This document shows, in pieces, positions 1-7,379 of a stretch of 14,377 nucleotides of DNA. The position numbers and the translations under genes are program-made. The notes beneath the pieces were generated by a model that saw only the letters and a program-made list of their open reading frames with translations, had not been told where the DNA came from and made no database searches. This DNA comes from Chitinophaga pinensis (lineage in GTDB: Bacteria > Bacteroidota > Bacteroidia > Flavobacteriales_D > Crocinitomicaceae), in contig CAMATR010000012.1 in the NCBI GenBank assembly GCA_945861175.1, forward strand, positions 1-14,377, in the 5' to 3' direction. The first letter of the stretch is position 1, and each line of letters begins with the position of its first letter.

Positions 1-427
1 TATCAAAAGTTGACGGCGCATAATTTTCAAGATTGCCAAAAGAACTTAAATGTTTTACATGTGCACCATAAACATACTTTCTTGACCGCTTAGAGTCAAA
101 ATAAAACTCTCCTAATGGCATTAGCTTCGAGCCTATTCCTAATTTTAAATAACTATTGTAGAATTGATCGAGCAGTGGATCCGTTTTTATAGTTGCCGGG
201 AAAATGTTTTCTACCGCTATAATCGTCTCGCGTTGCAATGCTAAAAGGGGATATTCTGCAACATTTGTTGTAATGATAGTGTCTAAAATTTTTGGGCCCT
301 CAATCATTCTGTATGCGGGTTCAATTGTTCTATTCCCAATGCCTGGCAATTGAATCACGTCCTGACTATTTTGTGCGATCGTCACACCAACGATCAAACA
401 ACCGAGAATTGAAATATATCTTTTCAT
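1..427 (-). CDS. Outer-membrane beta-barrel protein (TonB-dependent-receptor-like), N-terminal part
   Basis: This is the 5' part of a gene that runs off the left edge; 142 codons are visible and the frame is open throughout. The ATG at 427-425 is followed by a signal peptide, MKRYISILGCLIVGVTIAQ. About 60 residues later comes a run typical of barrel strands: YNSYLKLGIGSKLMPLGEFY, then FDSKRSRKYVYGAHVKHLSS with alternating polar and aromatic residues. There is no room for a TonB-receptor plug domain between the signal peptide and these strands, so this is probably a plug-less barrel or a receptor-like relative. The start lies only 2 nt after the stop of the large TPR gene, so the two are almost certainly cotranscribed and translationally coupled. 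The barrel assignment is by composition and by resemblance to Bacteroidota barrels found beside such TPR proteins. Its substrate or role is unknown. Confidence 0.7.
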   Translation of the reverse strand, partial: MKRYISILGCLIVGVTIAQNSQDVIQLPGIGNRTIEPAYRMIEGPKILDTIITTNVAEYPLLALQRETIIAVENIFPATIKTDPLLDQFYNSYLKLGIGSKLMPLGEFYFDSKRSRKYVYGAHVKHLSSFGNLENYAPSTFD

Positions 428-429
428 AA

Positions 430-3400
430 TCAATTTTCTCCTTCCTTAACTTCAATAATTGTTTCTTCCGATTTTTCCGGTGCTTTAGGTGGATTTTTAA
501 GCTGCATCAATTCATCCCAAAGTTCATTAGCCTCAGCTAAAACACCGTCTTCTTGGTCCGGATAATGGTCGATAACAGATTTCAATGTCTGCTCTGCCTG
601 AAATAAGTCGTCTTCCGCTATGAGCACTCTTGTTTGCAAAACCAATCCTTTTGCTACCCAATAATTATAAGTTGGTTTCATCTTCAATAAAGCCCGGATT
701 TCAGTATCAGACTTGGTATAGTTTTGTTGTTTAAAGGCCATCTCTGCTAATGAGAATTTTGCTTCTGAAGCCCAAACTGTTGTTGTGTTTTTTATTATCC
801 ATTCTAAAGAAGGAAGTGCTAAATCAAAATTATTTAGGAAATAATTCGACATCCCATTGGCATACTCAGCCTCTAATTTTATTGAATTCGTTGCTTGACT
901 ACTTTGAAGTACCGTCTTAGCATATAAGGCAGAATTCGTCCAATTTTCAATTTGATAATTACACCTCATCAAGCCCAGCTTAGCATTAAATAATACGGAT
1001 GGCTTTGAGCTTGTCTTTTCTAAACGATCATAATATGGAATTGCCGCTTCATAGTCGCCATTGTTATAATAATGCTGTGAAACCTTAGATGAAGCATATT
1101 CAGTGTAAGAATTGTTTGGCAAGTCAAGTAGCTTTTTGTATGTCTCAATAGACTTTTCTTGATTTCCAGTTGATTCGAATGAATATGCTAAATAGTACTG
1201 CGCATCGACATTGTACTTTCCAGAAGGGAACCTTTCGAGGTATTTCTCGAACAAAGGAATGGCTGTCGAATAAGAGCTATCTCTATATGCTTCGATAGCT
1301 GGTGAATAAAATAACCCTTCTTGTTCTTCATTACTAATATTTGCACAAGCATACGTTTGTGCAAGATCACTCGCTTTTTCTGGTTGTTTTAGCGCCACAT
1401 AAACATCCACTAGGCCTCTAACTGCTTTCTCACAAACCCCTCTATCCTCTCCATGTGTTTCAAGAATTTGCTTGTAGTCCGCTTCTGCCCTCGCGTATTC
1501 CCATTTTTTGTAATAAATATCTGCTATTTCTACTTTCGAATTAACTACTAAATCAGAATTTGGATAATCAAAAATCACTTGTTCGAAGTATCGTTTAGCT
1601 TTGTCAAGATCAGCAATTGCCTTGTAACTAAGGGCTACCTCATAAATAGATTGCAGAATGTACTTCGAGTTTTTATAATTGTTTATTATGTCCAGTAGAT
1701 TCTTGATTTTCTCTTCAATATTATCTGAAAAACCTTGGGTTTTTGCGATGTAATATAGGGCTTGGTCTTCAAATCCTGAATGCAGATTAAATGCCGATTG
1801 GTAATAACTAATAGCATTTTCATTTTGCTTTGTCATGTAATAGCCATCCGCCGCACGCATGAAGCCGTCCGCTAATTTGTTTTTATTCGTTACTGATGAT
1901 TGGCAAAACATCCGAAAAGCCTCGATTGACAGTTCAATTTCCTTCTTTTTTAAATAGCAATACCCCAAATTATAATACGCATCCGATTTAAACCCTTCAG
2001 AAAAAGGAAGTAATACAACTTCTCGAAACAGTTTGATTGCTTGATCAGTATTGTTTAATCTAAAATAAGCCTCCGCGGTCCAAAATTTACTTTTTACCGT
2101 CGTAGCTTGTTCAACTGGATGTTTTTCCGAAAGCTCAAATGATTTAATCGCTTTTGAGTAATTAGCCTCCTGAAAAAACTTTACACCTTGATTAAAGGCT
2201 ACCAATTGATAAGCAGCCTTTAGCTTTGCGTCCTTGTTATTGATTTTATCCAACGAAGACAGCGCTTTCTCATAGTTATTAGTAGAGGTGTAAACATTTA
2301 CCAGGTATTGATTTACATCGCTCTTGCGAGAAGACGAAGGATACTTCTTTAAGTACTGCTCCAAAGCAAGAACGGCTTCATCAAAGGGATTAATGTCCAA
2401 CTTATAGGAGAGTACAGCAAAATTGTACAAGGCATCTTCCTGCAGGGTTAGGTCTCCTTCTATTTTTGCCGCGGCTTCAAATGCAGAACGGGCATACAAA
2501 CGCTTGTTTAACTTCAAATAGCATTCACCTATGTGATAATAGGCCGCTTGGGCAAGGCTGTCTTTTTCTCTGGTAACTTTGTCAAACAACTTTACCGCCT
2601 TTTCAAGCTGACCACTTTTGTAGTATGAATAGCCAAGAGTATATTCATCGTTTCTTGTAGTAGTTGATTTTTCATAATATTCCTGCAAATACGGTACGGC
2701 CTCGTCAAATTTTCCAACGCGGTAAAAAGCATCCCCTATAAGGTGATTCATGTCATTTTTATTGAAAATATTCGTGGTATCAAGTATAGATGGCGCATAT
2801 TCCGTGACCTCTTTAAAATTACCTTGTAAATAATAGATTTGAGCAATATAATACGGCGCAACTTTAACAAAGCTTTCCGTTGATTTAAGTTTCAAAAACC
2901 CATCTAATGCCACTCCATAGGACTTATCCATATAATTGATGTGACTAAAATAGTACAACCCTGGGGTTGCATATTGAGAAACACCATCCTTCACATCGTG
3001 AAAAGCACTTCTTGCTTCTACGAAATGTTGCTCCTGAAAGTTGGCATAACCTAGTTTAAATAAATATTCTTCCTTATTCTCTGGCTCCAAATCCTGCACG
3101 CGCAGTATATTCAACCATTCAAGGGCTTCCTTGTAATCTTTCTTTTGATAAAAAAACTTGCCCAATCTGAATGAAATATCATGCTTGTAAACGCTTTCGG
3201 GATAATTTTTATTGAAGTCCATCAAAAGTTTCACCGCATCATTATTAAACAACTCTAACGCAGAGATCCCTTCATAATAAAGCGCCTTAACAAAAAGAGG
3301 ATCAGTTGGTTTTTGCCAATCATTCAGAAAATTCCTAAACTCAATCCTTGCCGCTGCAAATTGTTGTTTCTGAAACAACTCCTCCGCTCGGTAGAAATTT

Positions 3401-3486
3401 GCGTATTCACTGCCGTATTTATCCGAGACCTGAGCTAACGAATGGTAAACACTAAAGATCATTAGGACGACCAACCATCTCTTCAT
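430..3486 (-). CDS. Large secreted TPR-repeat protein (1018 aa)
   Basis: The protein has an N-terminal signal peptide (MKRWLVVLMIFSVYHSLAQ, no lipobox Cys), so it should be periplasmic or outer-membrane associated. Nearly the whole chain is made of degenerate tetratricopeptide repeats, roughly 20-25 of them. Clear examples are LIGDAFYRVGKFDEAVPYL, YTLGYSYYKSGQLEKAVKLF, YNLGYCYLKKKEIELSIEAF and VEIADIYYKKWEYARAEADY. Many units end in the YP(S/N) turn seen in YfiO/BamD- and YbgF-type TPRs. The last 20 or so residues form a charged Pro/Glu/Lys tail. TPR solenoids are protein-binding scaffolds with no enzymatic activity. The tight coupling to the outer-membrane barrel gene suggests that the two act together at the outer membrane, which is inference. 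A weak promoter-like sequence (TTG at 3528-3526, 16 nt spacer, TACTTGTT) precedes it on the minus strand. The start is the only ATG that gives a signal peptide. Confidence 0.88.
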   Translation of the reverse strand: MKRWLVVLMIFSVYHSLAQVSDKYGSEYANFYRAEELFQKQQFAAARIEFRNFLNDWQKPTDPLFVKALYYEGISALELFNNDAVKLLMDFNKNYPESVYKHDISFRLGKFFYQKKDYKEALEWLNILRVQDLEPENKEEYLFKLGYANFQEQHFVEARSAFHDVKDGVSQYATPGLYYFSHINYMDKSYGVALDGFLKLKSTESFVKVAPYYIAQIYYLQGNFKEVTEYAPSILDTTNIFNKNDMNHLIGDAFYRVGKFDEAVPYLQEYYEKSTTTRNDEYTLGYSYYKSGQLEKAVKLFDKVTREKDSLAQAAYYHIGECYLKLNKRLYARSAFEAAAKIEGDLTLQEDALYNFAVLSYKLDINPFDEAVLALEQYLKKYPSSSRKSDVNQYLVNVYTSTNNYEKALSSLDKINNKDAKLKAAYQLVAFNQGVKFFQEANYSKAIKSFELSEKHPVEQATTVKSKFWTAEAYFRLNNTDQAIKLFREVVLLPFSEGFKSDAYYNLGYCYLKKKEIELSIEAFRMFCQSSVTNKNKLADGFMRAADGYYMTKQNENAISYYQSAFNLHSGFEDQALYYIAKTQGFSDNIEEKIKNLLDIINNYKNSKYILQSIYEVALSYKAIADLDKAKRYFEQVIFDYPNSDLVVNSKVEIADIYYKKWEYARAEADYKQILETHGEDRGVCEKAVRGLVDVYVALKQPEKASDLAQTYACANISNEEQEGLFYSPAIEAYRDSSYSTAIPLFEKYLERFPSGKYNVDAQYYLAYSFESTGNQEKSIETYKKLLDLPNNSYTEYASSKVSQHYYNNGDYEAAIPYYDRLEKTSSKPSVLFNAKLGLMRCNYQIENWTNSALYAKTVLQSSQATNSIKLEAEYANGMSNYFLNNFDLALPSLEWIIKNTTTVWASEAKFSLAEMAFKQQNYTKSDTEIRALLKMKPTYNYWVAKGLVLQTRVLIAEDDLFQAEQTLKSVIDHYPDQEDGVLAEANELWDELMQLKNPPKAPEKSEETIIEVKEGEN

Positions 3487-3550
3487 AGTATACTACTTTT
3501 AAACAAGTAAAATTAAGGGTGTTGTCAACCACATAAGAAAAGATATGTAA

Positions 3551-3563
3551 AAGTTTTAAACTT
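3551..3563. repeat. Perfect inverted repeat AAGTTT-T-AAACTT in the ftsE/TPR divergent region
   Basis: Two 6-bp arms are separated by one base, in the 156-bp gap between the divergently transcribed TPR gene and ftsE. It could be an operator for one or both genes, but such palindromes arise by chance in AT-rich DNA. No function is claimed. Confidence 0.3.
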
Positions 3564-3642
3564 GAATCTGTTAAGATTATTTCCTCCACGAACTAATCAT
3601 CTCACGAGGAATTTCACACCTTTACATCGTAATTTTTTTTGT

Positions 3643-4311
3643 GTGAGCAAAGTTATTGAAATCAAAAACGGAAAGGTATTCCAACAAAAGGCATTAATAC
3701 TAGATGATATTCATTTCGAGCTTAATGCCACAGGCTTTGTTTACCTTATAGGGCGAACCGGTAGTGGTAAATCAAGTCTGTTAAAAACTATTTACGGAGA
3801 AGTTCCATTAGCCGAGGGAGAGGGAACCATTGCGGGATTTGATTTAAAGAAGCTGCGTAAAAAGGATGTACCTAAGTTGCGGCGTAAAATCGGAATTGTT
3901 TTTCAAGATTTCCAACTATTAATGGACCGTCCTGTTCTAGATAATCTTTTATTTGTTCTTGGCGCTACGGGCTGGAAAGATAAGGCTCTCATGGTAAAGC
4001 GGGCAACAGAGGTTCTTCAGTTAGTGGGTGTTGAGTCAAAAGCAAGCGCTATGCCTCATATGCTTTCAGGAGGAGAACAACAACGTGTTTCAATTGCAAG
4101 AGCTTTGCTTAATAAACCAGCATTAATTCTTGCAGATGAGCCAACAGGAAATCTAGACCCGGAAACATCAGAAGAAATCATGCGCCTATTTATCGCTGTT
4201 ACAAAAGAAGAAAAGACAGCTGTTCTCATGGCTACCCATGATATGCGCATGGTAGAAAAATTCCCCGGTAAAGTTATTAAAGTTGAAAATGGGCGGCTAA
4301 TCGAAAACTGA
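3643..4311 (+). CDS. ftsE: Cell division ATP-binding protein FtsE
   Basis: This is an ABC-type ATPase. In characterised bacteria FtsE pairs with the membrane protein FtsX and couples ATP hydrolysis to activation of cell-wall hydrolases at the division site. All ABC motifs are intact: Walker A GRTGSGKSS (37-45), Q-loop Q88 in GIVFQDFQLL, signature LSGGEQ (141-146), Walker B LILADE (161-166) and the H-loop His199 in MATHD. I place the start at GTG 3643 (MSKVIEIKNG), which gives 222 residues, the usual FtsE length. The frame stays open upstream to a TTG at 3562, but those 27 residues (NLLRLFPPRTNHLT...) are not ABC-like. LolD-type ATPases are close relatives, but GIVFQDFQLL and MATHD favour FtsE. 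No ftsX lies beside it; in Bacteroidota ftsX is usually at another locus (recalled, not shown here). Confidence 0.9.
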   Translation: MSKVIEIKNGKVFQQKALILDDIHFELNATGFVYLIGRTGSGKSSLLKTIYGEVPLAEGEGTIAGFDLKKLRKKDVPKLRRKIGIVFQDFQLLMDRPVLDNLLFVLGATGWKDKALMVKRATEVLQLVGVESKASAMPHMLSGGEQQRVSIARALLNKPALILADEPTGNLDPETSEEIMRLFIAVTKEEKTAVLMATHDMRMVEKFPGKVIKVENGRLIEN

Positions 4312-4324
4312 TTGTTTCGTTTTT
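4302..4324 (+). terminator. Weak candidate terminator after ftsE
   Basis: CGAAAAC, a 5-nt loop TGATT and GTTTCG form an imperfect AT-rich stem with one bulged A, followed by TTTTT. The hairpin overlaps the ftsE stop codon and the T-run touches the stop of the convergent cyclotransferase gene. There is no other space for a terminator in the 11-bp gap. The stem is weak, so this is only a candidate. Confidence 0.3.
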
Positions 4325-5399
4325 AAACATCTGCCAGTTTTCTCAATTTCACCTCAAATAATTTGATCCAGTTCTTTCCTGTTAGGTAAATTTTACCATT
4401 ATTGGAGGCGATGCCATTGAGCACATCTCCCTTGCCCTTGCCCTCTTTCACCAACGACGTTGCATCTATTTCTGCCAACACTTTTCCATTTCGGGGGTCT
4501 ATCACCGCTATTTTGTTGGTCATCCAAACGTTAGCATAAATTAACTCGTCTATGTACTCTAATTCATTTAGGTTGGCAACTGGGCCTAAGTGAGAAAAAA
4601 CTTCAATAGTTCGCTGAATTTGAAATGTTTTTGGATCTCTGAATGTAATTCTTTCAGTCCCATCAGACATGATTAATGATGCGCCGTCATTGCACAGCCC
4701 CCATCCCTCGCCCACATATGGCAAATCTTTTTTCAATTCAAGCGTCTTCTTGTTATATATAAAACACTTTTGTTCCTGCCATGTCAGCTGAAAAACTTCA
4801 TCTCCAAAAATGGTTATTCCTTCCCCAAAGTAAGACCCATCTAAACCTATTTTTTTGATGGCTTGTCCGCTAGTAAGATCTACCTGAGCAACCATACTAG
4901 CTCCTCTTTGGCCTGTTCCTTCATACAGTTGATTTCCATCAAACTCTAATCCTTGTGTAAAACTAGTTGGGCTGTGTGGATATACATTTACGGTTTCTAT
5001 AGTCCATATTTCTGGTATGACATCTGATAAAACACGCACCATGCGCTCATCAAGAAATGTACTCCCATCTTTCAATGTTGCTAGGAGTCGGAGGCTACGT
5101 GTGCCTAATCCGTAAAACCCTGCATTAAAATTACACTGTATGCGCTTTTTAGGTTTTAACCAAGTAGAAAAGGTGCTGTCATTGTAAATCAATTCGAGCT
5201 TCTCTATGTCTTGTTGATTTATTAATATATCCAAATCTATTGTTTCATTCCACTTCGTGGCTAGATTATCTTTAAAGGAAAACGCGGCTGGCATCGGAGC
5301 GTCTTCATTTGTAGCGCCTTCATTTCCCTTTAAAAGTGGTGACAACAAAAAAACAAGGGCGAAAAGCAATATAAACCCAATAATCAGATATTTTTTCAT
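4323..5399 (-). CDS. Glutaminyl-peptide cyclotransferase (beta-propeller type), membrane-anchored or exported
   Basis: The enzyme family converts N-terminal glutamine of peptides to pyroglutamate, protecting exported proteins from aminopeptidases. The 358-residue protein starts with a hydrophobic segment (residues 4-20, YLIIGFILLFALVFLLS) without a lipobox, so it is secreted or anchored in the inner membrane facing the periplasm. Residues ~45-128 look like an Ig-like beta domain. From ~130 onward the family's hallmark blocks appear in order: PHSPTSFTQGLEF (141-153), YFGEGIT (190-196), QLTWQE (204-209), EGWGL (231-235), MSDGTE (244-249), LNELEYI (277-283), YANVW (288-292), VLNGIA (327-332) and TGKNW (340-344). 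This is the bacterial/plant five-bladed propeller class (PF05096), not the zinc-dependent animal class. Its ATG overlaps the ytxJ stop by 4 nt (ATGA), so it is the last gene of the pheS operon. It converges on ftsE with an 11-bp gap. Confidence 0.93.
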   Translation of the reverse strand: MKKYLIIGFILLFALVFLLSPLLKGNEGATNEDAPMPAAFSFKDNLATKWNETIDLDILINQQDIEKLELIYNDSTFSTWLKPKKRIQCNFNAGFYGLGTRSLRLLATLKDGSTFLDERMVRVLSDVIPEIWTIETVNVYPHSPTSFTQGLEFDGNQLYEGTGQRGASMVAQVDLTSGQAIKKIGLDGSYFGEGITIFGDEVFQLTWQEQKCFIYNKKTLELKKDLPYVGEGWGLCNDGASLIMSDGTERITFRDPKTFQIQRTIEVFSHLGPVANLNELEYIDELIYANVWMTNKIAVIDPRNGKVLAEIDATSLVKEGKGKGDVLNGIASNNGKIYLTGKNWIKLFEVKLRKLADV

Positions 5400-5773
5400 T
5401 TTGTTGCTCTTATTAATTTCTCAATGCTTTCAGCATCTATCGCGCCGTGAGAAGCAGAATAAATTGCAATCTTTCCACTGAGTAAAATAGCCTGTGGTGA
5501 CTGATGAATTACCCCGGTTAAACGAGCGATTTCATTTGAAATGTCCCGAAATTTTAATATGTCAAGATAATAAATTAAACATTTATCTTCTGATAGCTGC
5601 CATTCCCGATTAAAAGAAGATAGAGCCATTGAAGAGATAGAGCATCTTGTGCTGTGTTTGAACAAAAGAACCGGACATTCTATTGATAAATCACTTGCTT
5701 TTGAGAGGTCACTCATGTTTTCCATAAGATGCCATCTTTTTAGATCTGGTTGATCTGTCGAAAAAAGTCCCAT
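5396..5773 (-). CDS. ytxJ: YtxJ-family monothiol bacilliredoxin-like protein
   Basis: This is a 125-residue thioredoxin-fold protein of the YtxJ family (bacillithiol system redox-active protein), cytoplasmic, with no signal peptide. The active-site region is HSTRCSISSMA (40-50). Cys44 sits at the usual position and is followed by S-I-S rather than a second Cys, so it is monothiol. A thioredoxin-like cis-Pro motif HQSPQ (90-94, Pro93) and a C-terminal SASHGAID segment match the family. By analogy it would remove bacillithiol from S-bacillithiolated proteins. That implies the organism makes bacillithiol, but no bsh biosynthesis gene is in the window. Its ATG directly abuts the pheS stop (TAA|ATG, no spacer) and its stop overlaps the cyclotransferase start. 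It is therefore the middle gene of a compact operon. Confidence 0.88.
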   Translation of the reverse strand: MGLFSTDQPDLKRWHLMENMSDLSKASDLSIECPVLLFKHSTRCSISSMALSSFNREWQLSEDKCLIYYLDILKFRDISNEIARLTGVIHQSPQAILLSGKIAIYSASHGAIDAESIEKLIRATK

Positions 5774-6796
5774 TTATATTCCTCCAGTAAATTGTTTTAA
5801 AAAACGTATGTCATTTTCAGAATATAGCCGCAAATCATTGACACGGTATTTTAACTGTGTTATGCGTTCTATCCCCATTCCAAAGGCAAAACCACTGTAT
5901 ATTTTTGAGTCTATACCGCAGGCTTCAAGAACATTCGGATCAACCATTCCACAACCCAATATTTCAAGCCAGCCTGTATGCTTACAAACATTACAGCCCT
6001 CCCCTCCGCAGATACTGCATGAAACGTCCACTTCGGCACTTGGCTCTGTAAAAGGAAAATACGATGGTCGCATTCTTATTTTTGCTTTTTCACCAAACAT
6101 TTCTTTAGCAAAATACAAGAGTGTTTGTTTCAAGTCTGCAAACGAAACGTCTTTATCAATATATAAGCCCTCTACTTGGTGAAAAAAACAATGTGCTCGT
6201 GCTGATATAGCCTCATTTCTATAAACTCTCCCTGGCGAAATTGTTCTAATCGGTGGCGTGGCATTTTCCATAACACGCACCTGAACTGAACTCGTATGTG
6301 TCCTTAAGGCCATCTCTTCTTCCCCTTTTTCGATAAAAAAAGTATCTTGCATATCCCTCGCGGGGTGTTCTGGCGGAAAATTTAGGGCAGAAAAATTATG
6401 CCAATCATCTTCAATCTCAGGGCCTTCTGAAATAATATAGCCAATACGGTTAAATATTTCAATTATTTCACTTCTTACTAATGAAAGCGGGTGGCGAGCA
6501 CCAATAGATAATGGCTCACTTGGTCTGCTTAAATCTATGTAATCATCGGTCTGAACGTCCGACTCTAATTGCTCTTTAAAATGTGCATGCTTTGCCTCTG
6601 CTTTGGTGCGCAAATTATTCACTTGTTGACCAGCCTCTCTTTTTTCTTCGTTTGGGACTTCTTTTAATAAGCCATAGAGCTCTTTTAAAAGTCCTTTAGA
6701 CCCCAGAAAACGTATACGAAAAGCCTCAAGTTCAACGGGATTTGCAATGACAAACTGCTCTATTTCACTGACAACTTTTTCTAATTCAAGCTTCAT
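5774..6796 (-). CDS. pheS: Phenylalanyl-tRNA synthetase alpha subunit
   Basis: This is the catalytic alpha subunit of the (alphabeta)2 class II synthetase that charges tRNA-Phe in the cytoplasm. The 340 residues comprise an N-terminal tRNA-binding coiled-coil arm (1-~85) and then the class II core. Motif 1 is around 100-140 (RHPLSLVRSEI to FNFPPEHPARD-like). Motif 2 contains SPGRVYRNEAIS...FFHQVEG (187-210). Motif 3 is GFAFGMGIERI (302-312). A four-Cys zinc-ribbon-like insert, CSICGGEGCNVC (Cys260, 263, 268, 271), precedes GWLEILGCGMV. It is present in many but not all bacterial PheS proteins. The RAHCFFHQVEG version of motif 2 is one I associate with Bacteroidota. The partner pheT is not adjacent, which is common in this phylum. 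It is the first gene of the operon with ytxJ and the cyclotransferase. Confidence 0.97.
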   Translation of the reverse strand: MKLELEKVVSEIEQFVIANPVELEAFRIRFLGSKGLLKELYGLLKEVPNEEKREAGQQVNNLRTKAEAKHAHFKEQLESDVQTDDYIDLSRPSEPLSIGARHPLSLVRSEIIEIFNRIGYIISEGPEIEDDWHNFSALNFPPEHPARDMQDTFFIEKGEEEMALRTHTSSVQVRVMENATPPIRTISPGRVYRNEAISARAHCFFHQVEGLYIDKDVSFADLKQTLLYFAKEMFGEKAKIRMRPSYFPFTEPSAEVDVSCSICGGEGCNVCKHTGWLEILGCGMVDPNVLEACGIDSKIYSGFAFGMGIERITQLKYRVNDLRLYSENDIRFLKQFTGGI

Positions 6797-6818
6797 CTTT
6801 CAATTAATCTCATGAAAA

Positions 6819-6826
6819 CAAATTTA
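6819..6826 (-). promoter_or_regulatory. Candidate -7 element of the pheS operon (TAAATTTG)
   Basis: On the minus strand TAAATTTG matches the Bacteroidota -7 consensus TAnnTTTG exactly. Its last base lies 23 nt upstream of the pheS ATG, the same spacing as other promoters in this window. No TTG is visible at the proper -33 distance, so the call rests on the -7 match and spacing. Confidence 0.5.
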
Positions 6827-6877
6827 TTAAGCTGTAACTTTTTAGCTTCCTAAATTGTTAAATGCTCAATAAATACT

Positions 6878-6891
6878 GCAATTACAATTGC
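6878..6891. repeat. Perfect inverted repeat GCAATT-AC-AATTGC between pheS and the lipoprotein operon
   Basis: This 14-bp palindrome has 6-bp arms and a 2-bp spacer. It lies in the 175-bp divergent intergenic region, upstream of both candidate -7 elements. It could bind a dimeric regulator acting on either gene. No T-run follows, so it is not a terminator. It may also be chance. Confidence 0.35.
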
Positions 6892-6916
6892 GAAGATAAG
6901 AAATTGGCATCCAATG

Positions 6917-6949
6917 TTGTTAAAGTATTTCAAAATAAGTTTATCTTTG
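6917..6949 (+). promoter_or_regulatory. Bacteroidota-type promoter for the tandem lipoprotein genes
   Basis: A TTG at 6917-6919, a 22-nt spacer and TATCTTTG at 6942-6949 match the TTG / TAnnTTTG pattern of the primary sigma factor of this phylum. Transcription would start about 7 nt further on, leaving a leader of roughly 15 nt before the ATG at 6972, with no Shine-Dalgarno sequence. Confidence 0.7.
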
Positions 6950-6971
6950 GCATGCATGAATTAATCACTTA

Positions 6972-7355
6972 ATGACTAGTATTTTCAAATTAATCGCTGC
7001 TCCATCTATCTTCATTTTCACCCTCTTAGTGATGGTGTCCTGTAAAAACACAGATCCTTCTGTGTTGAAAATATTCGTGAGATCTTCTAGTAATGGTTTA
7101 TTAGATGGTGCTCAGGTGGTGGTGGTGGGTGACCAACAATCAGATCCGGCAACAAATGCCTTTGTAGATACATTGATAACCAATTCTTCGGGTTTTGTTG
7201 AATTTAATATGAATAATTATTTTGATGCTGCTGGTGAAGCCAACTCGACTGGTTATTTTGACGTCATTGCTAAAAAGAATACAAAAAGTGGAAGCGGTTA
7301 TGTTCGTTGCCGCGCTCATTTGACTAGTGTCGAAACTATATTTTTGTTGAACTAA
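6972..7355 (+). CDS. Small lipoprotein with beta-sandwich-like domain, paralog A
   Basis: This 127-residue protein has a hydrophobic leader and a lipobox-like LVMVSC, with Cys24 as the predicted lipidated residue, so it is an exported lipoprotein. The mature part (~100 residues) contains the pattern LLDGAQVVVVGD...DTLITNSSGFVEFN. This resembles carboxypeptidase-regulatory-like or CNA-B-type beta-sandwich domains: a xGAxV strand, then TNxxGxxxF. The next gene encodes a clear paralog with the same ordered blocks (GAQVV, DT..TNS.G...FN, G.G, TS.ETVF), 24 bp downstream. It is the first gene after a good promoter. Function is unknown; no catalytic residues are apparent. The domain assignment is by pattern only. 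Confidence 0.8.
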   Translation: MTSIFKLIAAPSIFIFTLLVMVSCKNTDPSVLKIFVRSSSNGLLDGAQVVVVGDQQSDPATNAFVDTLITNSSGFVEFNMNNYFDAAGEANSTGYFDVIAKKNTKSGSGYVRCRAHLTSVETIFLLN

Positions 7356-7379
7356 GTTTTTTTAACTATAAATACCGCT

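Noticed and set aside
430..3486. Possibility that the TPR gene array is a DNA repeat or recombination hotspot
   Set aside because: The TPR units are highly diverged at both DNA and protein level; no long DNA repeats were seen.
3562..3642. Extended ftsE start at TTG 3562 giving 249 residues
   Set aside because: The extra 27 residues are not ABC-like, and the GTG at 3643 gives the usual FtsE length and N-terminus.
5808..6182. Plus-strand open frames inside pheS
   Set aside because: They are antisense shadows of a strongly conserved coding region and have no recognisable domain.
7339..7346. Internal promoter (TATTTTTG) for lipoprotein B
   Set aside because: The -7 match is exact, but no TTG lies at the proper distance and it is 34 nt from the ATG, unlike the 20-23 nt elsewhere.
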